NCBI GenBank assembly: GCA_031835245.1
Contig: JAVKOQ010000293.1
Location: 1-64,000, forward strand
Direction: 5' to 3'
From: Balamuthia mandrillaris
Taxonomy: Eukaryota > Discosea > Longamoebia > Balamuthiidae
DNA: 64,000 bases
A program made the position numbers and the translations under genes. Shown here one piece after another: positions 35,712 to 47,869 of the stretch. Every line of letters begins with the position of its first letter. The stretch's first letter is position 1. The notes below the pieces were generated by a model. That model was not told the DNA's origin. It worked only from the letters and a program-made list of their open reading frames with translations, and searched no databases.

Positions 35712-36217
35712 GGTTTTTACCCTTCACTCCTTTTCTTTTCTTTTTTTTTTTGCTGATGATCCCTTTGGTCTAGGGAGAAGGAGGGAAGCTCCAATGTTGG
35801 TGTCGTTGAGGGAGCTCTTCTGCCATGAGCTTCCATCACCAATTTTTTTTTTGTTTGAGCCACAGCCTTCCGTTTTTATTTTTTTTGTACAGCATAGCCG
35901 TGTAGCCGATCTTTTTGGGTTGGAGATTATTATTTTGTTTAAATTTTTGTTGGGAGAGACGTTTTTTATTTTATTTTTATTTGATTATTTTAACTGTATG
36001 CGTAATAATACGACGATTTTTCTTGTTTATCGATAAATTGAACATTTTCTTATTGCCGGACCAATTAAGAGAAATATTTGTTGATACTCTAGTTTGACGA
36101 CGATTTTTCTTGGATAAATTGAAAATAGGATTAAATTTCCGATCAAAACGAAAATAATCAATTAACAGAATTAATTTTTAGATATTCTTCTTCTCTGCAC
36201 ACAGGGAAGAAAGGAGG
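35712..36217. other. AT-rich intergenic region
   Basis: T-rich then A/T-rich sequence holding no coding segment. It contains the 3' flank of the membrane-protein gene and the upstream region of the F-box-YEATS gene. The related TTTTCTTG-TTTATCGATAAATTGA and TTTTCTTGGATAAATTGA stretches near 36018 and 36105 form a short imperfect repeat, each preceded by ACGACGATT. Confidence 0.5.
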
Positions 36218-37437
36218 ATGGAAGGAGGGGCTGTTCTGCAGAGAAAGAGGGAGAGGCTGCGTAGCATAGAACAAGTTTTGCCCTCCGAAGTCTGTCTTAA
36301 GGTAAGGGCGTAATCTTCATTCCCACCAAGCGTTATTATTTAGCTGATTTTTTTTTTGCGTATGTGACCAAGATTGTGTTGTTTTTGGACGATGTGAGGG
36401 ACGTGTGCGCCTTGAGCGCGTCGTCCTCTTACTTTCACGGCCTTGTAAATACTTCCACCGTGTGGAAGAGCGTCTGCGCCAGAATGTTTGACGTGAGGGA
36501 GTTGCCCTCCCCTCTCCCCGCTGGCTGCAACGAAGCGAGCGAGCACCAATGCTTCCTCCAAATGTTGGACCAAGAGGAGAGAGAAGCAGGAGGGCAAAGC
36601 GAAGGCAGTCCCCCCTCGACAGCACAGAAGGGAGCAAAGAAAAGGAAGAAAGAGAACAGCAAAGGTTTCTTCAAGTCGTTTTTCTCTCGTAGCAAACAAG
36701 AAGAAGACGAAGAAGAAGAAGAAGAGGAAGAGGAAGAAACGAAGGAAAAGGAAGCAGAACATGCCCACAAAGCAAATGAATCAGAGGCTTCTTCTCATTC
36801 TTCTTCCTTGCAAGATGAAGCTCAGCATTGGAAATCCCTTCTGCTGCGCCTTCTCCGCCAAGAAACACGATGGAGCGGCAAGTGCACGCAGTACCCCACC
36901 CACCACGCCTACCCCATGTACCTCTGGATAGATCGCAGCCAGACCATTCACCACAGTCAGGGCCTCGTTGTAGGCAACCGCTACCAGTCCTACGAGGGGC
37001 GGGTCAGCCGTGGCAATCCCAACTTTCATGAATGGACGGTGTATGTGGCGGGCATGGAGGGCAGCGACCCTTCTTATCTGGTCGAGAGAGTCACGTTCAG
37101 GCTGCACCCTACGTTTCAGCCGAACGTGATAAAGGTGAGGCGGCCGCCATTCCAGGTAACGAGGATAGGGTGGGGCACCTTTGAGATTGGCGTGAAGATC
37201 CATTTCAAGAAGGAGGCGGGCATGAGGGACAAGGTATTGAAGGTGAAGCACATGCTAGTCTTTCAGCCGGGCGGCTTCCATAAGACGTACCCGATTGAAG
37301 GAGGAGAGGTGGTTTTGAGAGAGGGCAAGAAGGTGCTCAGGACGATGAGGACGTTTGGTCGTATGCATTGGTCCTATTTTACCCGTACGTTTTTATCTTT
37401 GTTACTTGCTTTCTCTTCTGTGGTCATTTTCTCCTTA

Positions 37438-37479
<42 letters not shown>

Positions 37480-38560
37480 ACTCTCTCCTTTAAAAGCTGG
37501 TAACGATGTAGATATTGAGAATAGCATTACAGCGTTTGCTGGACAAATGACCTACCGTCAAGGCTGCCGAGCTACCATTGAGAGCAATGATGTCAGTCGA
37601 CAACGTCAACAACTGCCTCTCATCCTGACCGAGACTCAGTACATTGACAAAGGGAGAGGCGGTGTCGGCTTGCCAACACCCTACTCAACCACGCTTGTGG
37701 GCAACAACTGTATGCTGGGTGTCTACGATCCTTCTCCTTACGACGAGCTTTCGATCGGTCTCAGCACGTTCTACGTAGTCATGAGAGAGGTCTCGCGTCA
37801 ACCTCCGCTTTTGTTACTAAAGTTAGTTTATCCTTTGCTCTACGATGGAGCGATGGGATTGCGGCTTGCTACTCGTAACCCGAGATACTATCAAAAGAAG
37901 CAGAAGAAGATGAAAGACCAGAAGAATGAAAAGAACAAGGCGGAGCCTAAGGCGACGGAAGAAGACAAAGGTGAAAACGAACAAATGGAAACGGAACAGG
38001 AAGGAATCGTTTTGGAATGGAGCGGGTGGACCACGATGGCTGCAAAAATAAGGCCCTTCAGCTTAACTCTCACAAAGCTCATCCCAAACAACAGCAAAAA
38101 CGAAAACGACCTCGATCAACAAACTTTACGTAACGCCTTATCCACAATCCCTCCTATAATGCAGTTCCCTTATGTCTTTGGAGTTGAAGCGGAAGATTCA
38201 GAAGTTTTGGCCTACGTTGAAGCGGAGGCAGAAAGAAAAGATGGGATATCAAAACTTTGGGGCTTCCTTCGAAAGAGAGGAAAGGATCGAGTGGCGCAGG
38301 AGACGAACGAGGAGATACGAAAGCGGAATCAACAACAAAAGCAACACCAAATTCAAGAACCATTGTTGAAGGAGGATCACTTGGAAGAAGAAGAGTTGGG
38401 GACTTGGATGCTTGTGCTGGTTGCCCCCAAGGAAGAAGAGGACGAAGGCGGAGACCGACTCTTGGTTGCTGAAGTCCGTGGAAACCAACTGTTTGGAGTT
38501 TGGAGCGAAATGGACTGCTTCGCACTGCACTTAACTACAACTACCTCTGACAACTCTTAA
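36218..38560 (+). CDS. F-box protein with a YEATS-like domain
   Basis: Exons 36218-36301, 36373-37384 and 37497-38560 join in phase to 719 residues. An F-box spans about 20-65 (VLPSEVCLKIVLFLDDVRDV, then TVWKSVCARMF) across the first junction. A Lys/Glu linker leads to a YEATS-like domain at about 230-310: NFHEWTVYVAGMEGSDPSYL, ERVTFRLHPTFQPNV, IKVRRPPFQVTRIGWGTFEI, GVKIHF. Human AF9 and GAS41 read acyl-lysine on histones using His-x-Ser/Thr-Phe and a Gly-aromatic pair; LHPTF and GW are both present here. The C-terminal 410 residues (PGNDVDIENSITAFAGQMTY onward) match nothing I know. A reader linked to an SCF adaptor would suggest ubiquitination guided by acylated protein. Both domain calls are by eye. 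Confidence 0.8.
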
Positions 38561-38739
38561 CCAAACAACTGAGAGGTCAAGTTAACACACAAAAACGAGG
38601 TTTAAAAACTGGTACGTTGCTTTTTTGTGCTATACAAAAAAAAAAAAACTATGCTCACTAGCCTTCTTAAAAAAAGTGATTCTTTCACGGAAAAACTGTA
38701 CCTTTCTACCTTCTCTTTTTTGTTCATGCCACAGCTTGC

Positions 38740-39924
38740 TTACTTGTTATGAGCAAGCCTCCTCTCTCCCTTCAAGCGCTCCAACCTTCCCTCTCTCTCC
38801 AGCTCTGCATCTCCGAGTCTCTTTCCTTCTTGCTCCTTCAGCGCGCCCTCTCTCTTCTCCTCTAGGGCTTTCTGTCTGTTGAGCGCCTTGGCTTCATGGA
38901 GCTCCATCTTGCCGGTATGCTTCAGTTCCTGACCTTCCTTCGCCATCTTCTCGCTGCCGATCACTTTGCCGACGCCCTCTTTGATGCCTCCAACGAGTTC
39001 ATGCAATACTCCAGTTGTCTTTGATGGGTGAGTGGAGTCCATCTTTGGATCGGAGGAAATTCTCTTCTTCTTTTCACTGGAATGAGAAGAGGTCACATCA
39101 AAGGAAGAAGACTTTGAGGCAGACGAGGAAGTCGGCATGAGCAAAGAGGAAGTGTCGGTGGTGCCAAGGATGCCCTTGTTGATGAGAGCCTCCTGTTTGG
39201 GTCTGTTCTTGAGGAACTTGGTCATCGTTGAGGTAAGTTCCTTCTTCCTCAGCTCCCACAAGTGATCATGGTCTTTGGCGGTCGTAATGTCCCTTTGAAT
39301 TTTTTATATAGTTAATATTTTTTTCTCCTTTGGAACAAAATACAGAAGAGGAAAGAAAACGTACTTCCACAAGAGGCCTCTATTCAACAGGTCTTGATGA
39401 GAGGGACGACAGATCAAAAAGTTGTTCAGCTTCCTATCGACCTGCTCCCTCTTCAACTTCCACTCCGGCTCGGAGAAGAGGTTCTTCCAATCCTCTGTCC
39501 TCGTTGCCATCCACATGGCGTCCCTCTTGCCTTCCTCCGCCTTCATGATCAGCTTATCTCTCTCGGTGAGGCACTCGGCCGGCTTGACCTGTGTCTTCAG
39601 CTTAATCGTGGTGGAGGTCATTGGCGATGGCTCTTCCATCAAGTTTCCAGGCGCCAACATGGACGACTTGTTGTTGTTGAGGAGGAGCTCATCCTTGTTG
39701 TGGTGGTGGTGCATCATGCCAAGCGAAGGGTCTTCCTTTAGCAAAGGAGCATGATGGGCGGTCGGCTCGTTGAGGAGGTGCTCGTTCTTGTGCAAACCAA
39801 GGTGCGTATGCTCCGTGGCGTGAAGAGGGGCCATCTTTGTGCTTGTCATGGTTGTCCTCTCCGTGATGATCTTGCTGTCACGCAAGCTGTTACTGTTGTT
39901 GTTGAGATTGAGGTTGTTGTTCAT
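38740..39924 (-). CDS. RPEL-repeat protein with a CsbD-like segment
   Basis: Exons 39924-39365 and 39292-38740 join in phase to 370 residues. The first 150 residues are Asn/His/Thr-rich and disordered. Two RPEL-type actin-binding motifs follow: LNNFLICRPSHQDLLNRGLL (about 165-185) and KFLKNRPKQEALINKGIL (about 212-230), both with RP at the core and hydrophobic residues at the right spacing. At about 285-325 VGGIKEGVGKVIGSEKMAKE, then GQELKHTGKMELHEAKA, is CsbD-like, a bacterial stress-protein motif. The rest is charged helix. RPEL suggests G-actin sensing; the CsbD part suggests a stress context. Confidence 0.8.
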
Positions 39925-40224
39925 GGTCGTTGAATTAGTTGTTGTTGTCGGTTTGAATGTTTTTCGATAAGAATGATGGGAGAGCGTTACACGGGCTTGG
40001 TTTTTATAGTGGGGGGAGCACCGAACGGAAAACTGGTATCTTGCTGGTGGAAAACAGGCGGAAAAGTGGGGTAACTCCGAAGCACTAACCCCGATGAAAT
40101 CTCCGTTCTTCTGGTCCACCCCAGCGGCCCCCTCTCCCCTCCCTCCCTTCTGGCCCTCTTCATCTTCCGTTGACTCTTCTTTATTTTCCTTGATAGCGTG
40201 TCTTCTTGTCTCGATGATGGGATG

Positions 40225-40255
<31 letters not shown>

Positions 40256-40493
40256 GTTATGCTTCCCTCTCGTTCTCTCTCCCTGTTTTACTCCTTCTTT
40301 CACTCACGTGCTTCAAAGTTTTCTTTCAACTTTCCTCCATTCCATTCCACCGTTTATTTTTTTCCTTGAGCTTCTTCTTTGCTGTTGCTTCCAGAACTGC
40401 TAACTGTTTTGTTTATTTGAAAAAACACCTTCAAGTTCTCTCTCTCTCAAGAAACACCTCTAGATAGTACGAACTTCAGTACATCGCTCCAAT
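39925..40493. other. divergent intergenic region, CT repeat in 5' flank
   Basis: It separates two divergent genes for disordered, Lys/Glu-rich proteins (39924 minus, 40494 plus). It contains TATAAAAACC on the minus strand near 39998-40008, about 80 bases before the RPEL start, and a CT run at 40226-40255. No coding segment. Confidence 0.5.
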
Positions 40494-40875
40494 ATGGCAG
40501 ACATAACCAACAAGACCCCATCCGAGGCACCCTACACCCAACCCAACCTGCAAGGTGGTCCCGCGCTTGCCGGCAAGGAAAAGCTCAAGCAGGAGAGCAT
40601 GCTCTCGGGGGCCAGCAAGAAGGAGGTGGACGTTCGCAGCAACGACGCCTACAAACCGGAGCCCACGAAGGAGGCCACCACCGACTTTGATAAGCAAGGT
40701 TTGATGAAGGGGCAGGACGTGGAAAAGGCCGGAAAGACCCCTGGTGCGTACGACGTGCCCGGAAGATCAAAGTACGTGCTTCTTTATTTCACTTGTTTAG
40801 CAAGTGCATTTTTCAAAAAAAAAAAAAAAATGCAGTCTGGTAGGCCTAACCTCACGTACATGCAGGTTGAAGTAA
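40494..40875 (+). CDS. small disordered Lys-rich protein
   Basis: Exon 1, 40494-40771, splices to a ten-base last exon, 40866-40875, that supplies LK and the stop, giving 95 residues. MADITNKTPSEAPYTQPNLQ, then KEKLKQESMLSGASKKEVDV and DFDKQGLMKGQDVEKAGKTP, is hydrophilic and of low complexity, without motifs. Its character and its divergent pairing with the RPEL-CsbD gene suggest a stress- or desiccation-type protein, which is inference. If the intron is not used, the frame stops after an AT-rich extension. Confidence 0.65.
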
Positions 40876-41416
40876 GAGCGATACTCAACTTGTGAATAAA
40901 CGCAGCATTAGAAAAGAAACATGAAACGTTGTTCTGTGCGATAACTTAGAGGGATGAGGGACGAGCCGCAAAGAGTTCCACGGTGTCGCAAAAGCGGCAG
41001 AGGCCGGGCATTTGGACGCGAGTTAAAGGACTAAATGTCCTCCTGCTGCTTCATGAAGCCACTGCAGCTTCTCCAAACTTCCGCGTTCTCCACTTTTAGT
41101 AACATGAATGCAGGTTCCATAATGTTTAGTCCGATGGGCAGCGCCTGTGGTACTGGGTGGACTAACACTTCCAACCGGCCGTGGCTTGTCTCTTCCAAGT
41201 GGCCAGCGTAAGCTGCAGCAAAGTTGGGCTTCATCCTAAACCATCAGTTATCTCATCTCCATGCGCGGTGTTACACGTTTGGTCTCTACTCCTTGTTTAC
41301 ATTCCATCCACGCTGAAAATAAGCCTTCTTTGCTGCAAACGTATTATTTTGACTGCACCAGCAACAAAAATAAAAAGTACAAGCAAGGCATGTTGTTGAA
41401 AGCAGTTTGAAACAAA
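40876..41416. other. intergenic; one weak minus-strand frame
   Basis: A 67-residue minus-strand frame, 41031-41234 (MKPNFAAAYAGHLEETSHGR, then PQALPIGLNIMEPAFMLLKV), has protein-like composition and a real ATG, but matches nothing I know and no flanking exon was found. It may be a remnant or a short gene. The remainder shows nothing. Confidence 0.3.
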
Positions 41417-43958
41417 CTAGCTGCCTCTGGGTGTGGTGTTGGTATTGTTGGAAGGAGCGCCGGCAATGAAAGAAGAGGAGGAAGAAAGCCGTTGAATGCT
41501 GTTGGGTTGAACATGAGCAGAGATGGCCGAATTTACCGCTGTCAACCACCTTTGTTTTTCTTCTTGAGAAGCCATGCTGAGACGGACCTTCTGGCAGGAG
41601 TCTTTCAACAAGAAAGCAAAACGGTACTGTCCAGCAGATATTCTACTTCCTTTGGCTAAAAGCAGATGGAAAAACAACTTGAGGACTCGAACGGAACAGC
41701 AGATAGAAGGAGACACTAACCTTCGGAAGCTGCAGAAAGAGATTCTGTGGTGGGCAAATCTTCAACAGCACAATCGCACAGAGTCATCTGAAAGACAAAG
41801 CTCAGCATACAAGAATCGTCGTTAGAACCAGCCTCTTGTGGCGATGATGCCTCCTCCGTAAGTGAGTCCGACACCAATGATAGTCTCTGGTTGCCATCAC
41901 TGGAATCGGCCTTGTTGGAAAAGAGAATAACGTCGTTGAACAGAATAGCATGAAGAAACTTGGCTTCTCTGCTTCCCTGTTGTACTAACATCATTCCTTG
42001 TTGCAAGTACTTTCTTCCTGGCTCCAACAACGACACGTCCTCTCCATCCTTAAATATTCAAGTCCACAATTTTTAACACAGTAAACCGCAAAGAAAAGCA
42101 ATAACATAGGAGAGAAGTACAAAGCATTGTACCTGTTGCAAGAATCGCTTTTGAAGTTTAAAGAGAATATTGATATTCTCAGCAGCGGCTTGGGAACGTT
42201 GGTTCTGCATTGCTACTTGGTCCATTTTCTCAATGGCTTCTTGAATGTAAGGATGATCTGGATGGTCCTTTGGTGTGTACTTCAACAAGCTCTGTTCATC
42301 AGATTGAAAAAAAAAGTTTGTTTTGAGAAGGGCTGAGCAACAATGTAAAGCAATGGATGAAAGACCTTCAACAAGATAACGTAGCGAGGAATGCGTTGAA
42401 TTGGTGTTATGAGGAACATCTCAAGGTTGTGTCCTGCAAACAAGCCTTGCTTTGTATGTGTCGCCTCGACATTCTTGTTTTGAAATGAGGAAGAGGATTA
42501 GATACGAGTGGATGGTGTTGGTTGACAAAAAAAAAAAAAAAAATAAAGTGTGGAGGGTATTAATACCTCCAAAAACTCTTGGAACTTGCGATTCTTCTTG
42601 ACAGCCACGAGTGTGTTGATAGCCTGGCTATAGTTATTGATGTAGCCAGCGTATACTCGGAACACGTCTCCCATCGTAATAAAGACGTCAGCAAGTTTCG
42701 AGTCAATGGACCATTCAGGACTGTCCAGCCTTTGCTCCAGCTTTTCCAAGAACAGCTGGTTGAAACCAACGATGATTGTCAGTTGATAAAATATGGTTTT
42801 GATGTTTTCGGTAGTCAAAAACTTTTGCCATCGTTTGTCTGTTGTCAACTTGGCTTCCATTGGGCGTTGGTAGTCATCAATAACAGTCCTGAGTCCTTGC
42901 AAGTAAGTGCGTTCTGTTGTTATGATTTCTTTCACCACCAAGCTTCTCTTTTCTATATTGTTTGAAAGTGTTGTTGCTCTGCGTTAGGCTTGTATCACCA
43001 AACACCACACAAAACAAAGAATGATGACAGTACCATGCTCAGCCATCAAACGGATGTCTCCTCCTTTCAACGATTGAGAGCGACGATATTCAGGATGCTG
43101 CATTCTCTGCTTGGACTTTTGCAATAAACTTTGAAAATGGGGTGAGGATAAAAGACCCTTGCCTCTGCCTTGTCCTGACATCACCAAGCCCACTCGATTC
43201 AAGGCAGTGTCGTTCGTGTTGTCCTCGCTTGAAACAGGAGGGTCAGCAGAAGCATCAGAAGGAGGAGGAGAGGAATTTCTAGGCGATTCACACGGAGAAG
43301 ATGAGGCAGAAGCAGACGGAGAAGTGGAAGTCGTCAAAGAAGCGGGACGCGCGGAAGAGAATGAAGCAGCTTTGGATAGAGTAGGAGAAGAAGCGGCAGA
43401 TGTTGGCGCAGAAGCCGGGTGACATCTGTTGGTCAATACGCCTCTGCTAATGGCTCGTCTCAACGGCTGTCTCGAAGTACTACTGGTGCTTGAGCTTTCC
43501 TCTTCGTTGGTTGGCTTGGATGAATATCCCGCTGACCTTCTAGATGCTCCCTTCTGATGAGTTGTTGTAGGAGAAGAGGATAACAATGCAGAAGAATCAT
43601 CTGCTGAAGGAGGAACGGGCGGAGCTCCAAAAAGCATCGTTGGGGGACGAGGCAAGTTTGAGCTACTGTCCATTTTGGAGTGGTCGAGAGGGGGCAAGGC
43701 ACCAGCTGGAAGGGATTTGGACAAAGGCACGGACAAAGTCGCCGCTGATTTTTGAAGAGAAGAATCATTGAGTTGCTTGTAATTTGATAACTCCGTGCGA
43801 AGTTTTTCCTGATGATAGTTATTGTTAGAAGATGGAAAGAGAGAGAATGAGAGATGTGTACGTTTTCCTCCTTTTCAGCTGTTAACTGCTCTTCAACTTC
43901 TGTTAACTTCTCCATCAGATGTTTTACATTTTCCTGTTCGTTGAGAGAGAGAGAGAGT

Positions 43959-44001
<43 letters not shown>

Positions 44002-45296
44002 GTGGCTAATAAACCAAGGGTAAGCGATGAAGAGTACTAACAGAAGTTTGTTTAGATAGCGCGAGCAGGAGCTGCTGGTTCGTCATTTGCAGCTGCTGAA
44101 CTTCTTCTCTCAACTTCTTTATAATTTCATCTTTGTCTTCCTGTGAAACAAAGAAGCAAGGTTAAAAAAGAAAAGAATGATCAGAGCACGAAGCATAAAA
44201 GAAGCGCAACAGGTACCGAAGCAGAAGCAGCGGGGTGTTCTGAATTGTTGTTGGACGGTGTTTCCTTAGCACTGTTACTCTCGCTCGAGGGCAGAGAACC
44301 TGGTATTGATGCAAATGCCAAGAAATTAAGTGGTAGAAAAAGGGAAAGTAGGGTACGAGTGACATACCAGCTGAATGCGTATGTTGAACAGGTTTCTTAT
44401 CCTTTTTGTTCTTTCCGCTATTCTTCTTATCTTCAGACAACAACGAGGATGACAAAGGAGAAGAAGAATCAGAGGAAGAGGCTGAGGTAGAAGCTGCAGA
44501 GAGGGCAATGCTTTCTTTCTTTCCCAAAGTGGCCGCCTGCTTCTTTTTCTTGTTGCGGCCCAAAAAACCACCCAAACGACTTCCTTTTAGCTCTTCCTCT
44601 TTCTCATTGTATGGCGGTGTTTTAGTGGCTGCTGCTGCAGCTGCCGCCGCAACCGCTGCCACCACAGCCGGTGATGGGGCTGTTGCAGAAGAAGGGTCCT
44701 TTTCTTTGGTAATGCTAGCTCGTTGGATGGAAGCAGGTGAACTGTCACGGCGTTGGTGTTGGCGTAGTCCGGTTTTGTGAGCAACCGGAGGAGAGGTAGA
44801 CGGTATTGTGGTGGAAGAAGCTGGAATAAAGCGGGGCGGACGGGGAGGTCCCGGTGAACGGACGCTTGCTGATGAAGAGATAGAAGGAGAAGCAGAAGAA
44901 GGGGATACGGCTGACTTTGCAGTGATGAAACCGCTTTTACTACTGCTGCTTGTTGTTGCTGCTGGTTTTGTGACGGAGACATTACTGGCAGGAGCAGCGG
45001 TTCCTGAAGAGGTTTGTTAAGCCACGTAAAAAAGGAGGTAATATAACAGCAGAAAGAGAAAAAGAGAGGAAAGAAGAGGTACTTGTTCGAAGTCGAGAGG
45101 TAGGCTGAGAGGAATTCTCTCCGTCAGAGGTGGAATCTCGTGGGGAGGCCTCAGAGGCTAGCGCAGGTTCCGCTGGAGAAGTATTTTCGGTGGCGCCGCT
45201 GGGGTGGCTGGTGGTGGGCTGCCCGCAATTCTTACATTTCGTCTTCACCCACAAGTGCGGTTCGAACCGGTCGCACCCGGCCCGCTGTCCTTCCAT
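41417..45296 (-). CDS. RhoGEF (DH-PH) with N-terminal zinc-knuckle motif
   Basis: Eleven exons (45296-45083, 45003-44368, 44299-44217, 44140-44042, 43933-43862, 43808-43034, 42976-42567, 42473-42366, 42291-42133, 42048-41721, 41655-41417) join in phase to 1,040 residues. CDRFEPHLWVKTKCKNCGQP followed by His is a small zinc-knuckle seen in many amoebozoan signalling proteins. Long Ser/Pro linkers and a coiled coil (DEIIKKLREEVQQLQMTNQQ) follow. The DH domain spans about 636-815: VVKEIITTERTYLQGLRTVI, FNQLFLEKLEQRL, EMFLITPIQRIPRYVILLK, then SLLKYTPKDHPDH. The PH domain follows, FLHAILFNDVILFSNK and WLTAVNSAISAH, split by an acidic insert. It should activate Rho/Rac GTPases and so shape the actin cortex. 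Confidence 0.92.
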
Positions 45297-45505
45297 AGCA
45301 CGATATTTTTTCCTGTATTGTATTACAATATTCTCTATTTTTGAGGGAAAGAAAAAAAGCTTTCTTTTCTTTCCCTTGCCTTTATTGTAATGGATCTGTA
45401 TAATGGCTTAATCATTAATTAATTACATCACAACCAATCATAATTCAAAAATATATGATCTCCACTGTGATCTTGGAAAAAAAAAAGAAACAAAAAGAGG
45501 GCGGC

Positions 45506-46155
45506 TCACGCGTAAGCCAAGATGGCCCGCAACACCTTCCAGTACTGAAAGTGGACGTTATCTCCTACGATCATGTCGCCCTTGCCGGTGGCGCCTGGGT
45601 TTATTACAATCCTGGTTCCCGCAGACCACCATCCAAACTTTTTTTTTTGGGAAGACGTTTAGTTGTAACGCACTTCAGACAGGAGGAGGAGCTAAAATAA
45701 AACGTACGAATGGAGGAGAAGGCGGTTCTTTTGGTGTTGGATCCCCTGATAATACAATGCTTTTCAGATAACACCTACGGTCAGCCTCGCAGCATGAAGA
45801 AAAAGGTTGTAAAAAAAAACGTACTCAAGAAGGCGGTCCTTGAGAACATGCTGCAACCATTCAGCAAATCCTTTGCGAGCATATCGAGGTGAGCCGAACT
45901 GAATGACGTAAAGACGGCTAAAGAATTCAGGATATCGAGTTATCAGCCGATATGCCGTTATAGCCGCCAAAGCAGCTCCCATGCTGTGTCCTGTTAATAC
46001 GACCCGCTTGTGGATATGCTCTGGCCCTTTTCCTGCTCTATACACTATTTGATCTACAAGATCACGCCCGTGCTGCTGCAAACATCCTTTGTTTATTTCC
46101 TTTTATAAGGCAGAGAATCGAACACGAATATAAGTAACAAGAGGAGCACAGATTT

Positions 46156-46204
<49 letters not shown>

Positions 46205-47642
46205 GAGACGAGACGAGAAAAGAAAACCTTGTAAATAAGATAGAAGCCTTTGTGGACTTTGGGGCCTTTGCCTGCTGGTTTCAAAGACTTAAGTGGATTG
46301 CCAGATTTGATGTTCTCTAAGGTCCAAATTTCTGTGGATACCGTAGCTATCACGTATGAAATTGAATAAGCGAGAGAAACATAGAACAAAACAGAAAGAG
46401 GACATAAATGAGAGTTACCTCGCTTAAGATTAACAGCAACTCGCTTTGTATCACAATCCTTCATGCCAAAGAACCGAACAACAAGCTCATCGTCTTCTAA
46501 TGGATGGTCTGGTTGTAGCTTTGCAAACAAGCTTTGAGGGTCGTTGAGAGTATTTTCATCAAATTCGCTGGTTTGCTCTTTGCATGTGTCTTTTTGGTGC
46601 TGTTGTGTTGTTGTTGCCATTGTTGTGGTTGATGGTGCTGTAATATTCGCTGCGAGTGGGGTTTGTGGTTCAGTTGGAAGAGGGGGAGAGGATGCGAATT
46701 TCGCTTCATTTTTTTCGATCTCCTGGATGGTTATGTTCAACTTGCCGTGCCTTACTTGCCGCGTTACCCCTTCATTTGCTTGCAGCTGTGACTGTGACTG
46801 TGACTGTGACTGTGACTGTGACTGTGACTGTGACTGTGACTGTGACTGTGACTGTGACTGTGACTGTGACTGTGACTGTGACTGTGACTGTGACTGTGGT
46901 TGCTGTGATTCTTGCGAACGGCGCAGTCGTCGGCTGATTTCGGCCTCACGAACGATGGCAAGAGCCTCCACGAGCAAAATATCTCGAGTAGTCTCCAACT
47001 GAGCTATCCTCGCTTTGGTTGTTGATTCGTCTTCTCCTTCTTCCTCTTCATCGCTTTCTTCTTCTTCTGTTTCTTCCTCCTCTTCCTCATCCACTTCATT
47101 GCCCATGTGCCGTTGCTTTGTTTCTTTTACCTGTCCTGTCGACACTATAGCCGGTTTAATTCCTTGTTTTTCTTCAACTGTCACTGTAGACTTCGGCGAC
47201 TTGGGGATGAGTTGAGAAGGTAGCCTAGGGCGTTGTTTATGCTTCAACCGTCCTGTTAAATACAGTTCTTTCAACTGTTCCATTTCCTCTTCAAAAATGT
47301 TGCGTTTAACATACGCTGCTTGGGACTCTGTTAGGGCTCGTCCTATCCGCTTTAATCGCTCTTCCATCGCCAAGCCCTCATCCCGCATGCTCATCGTTTG
47401 AAGTATTTCCACCCTTACTTCACTAATGTAGCGATAGACAAAAGAAGTCAGTCCTTTTTCTTATGGGAGAAGAGAGGTGGAGAGAAAGAGAACCCTTTGG
47501 TATCTCGGATGGCAACACGGCCATCATAGTTCTCACGGTCAAAGGGATGGAGCCGAGTGTTGATAGAATGACGATACGATACGTTCTTTCGACGACAAAA
47601 GGCGGGCCACATTGTGTTCTGTCCGTTTCCATCTTCATACAT
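45506..47642 (-). CDS. class 3 (fungal-type) lipase with long disordered N-terminus
   Basis: Exons 47642-47494, 47422-46419, 46346-46228, 46075-45825, 45774-45708 and 45637-45506 join in phase to 573 residues. The first 380 residues are charged, acidic and repeat-bearing, with a Ser-Gln run. The catalytic part has [44 protein letters not shown] (nucleophile Ser in GHSMG), [21 protein letters not shown] and a terminal DNVHFQYWK that supplies a plausible active-site His. It should cleave acyl-glycerols or phospholipids; no signal peptide was found with this start, but Met choice at 47642 is uncertain and further 5' exons may exist. Confidence 0.85.
46788..46893 (-). repeat. coding hexanucleotide repeat giving (Ser-Gln)n
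   Basis: About 17 copies of GACTGT/ACAGTC in the lipase gene, within the reading frame, encode an uninterrupted Ser-Gln dipeptide run in the disordered N-terminal half. The length is a multiple of three, so the frame is kept. Confidence 0.95.
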
Positions 47643-47869
47643 GTATCTTATTATGATTGTTAGTCTTAACGATATGACAAAGAGGAGGACGAAGGGACAG
47701 AAGGCAGAGCCATAGAAGTGACACATACACAGACGCAGACACACACAACACACAATACATTGATACATACTCGAAGAAAAAGAAAACATCAGCTAAAAGC
47801 TTTTTCCATTGGGACCAGTGATATCCTCCCTCTTTTACTGCACCATGTTCCTCTCCTATTCATTCCAGG

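Noticed and set aside
41286-41549. Minus-strand frame reading into the end of the RhoGEF gene
   Set aside because: Overlaps the PH-domain exon in another frame and has no motif.
46764-46961. His-Ser repeat protein in the other minus frame
   Set aside because: Out-of-frame reading of the hexanucleotide repeat; the Ser-Gln frame is continuous with the lipase.
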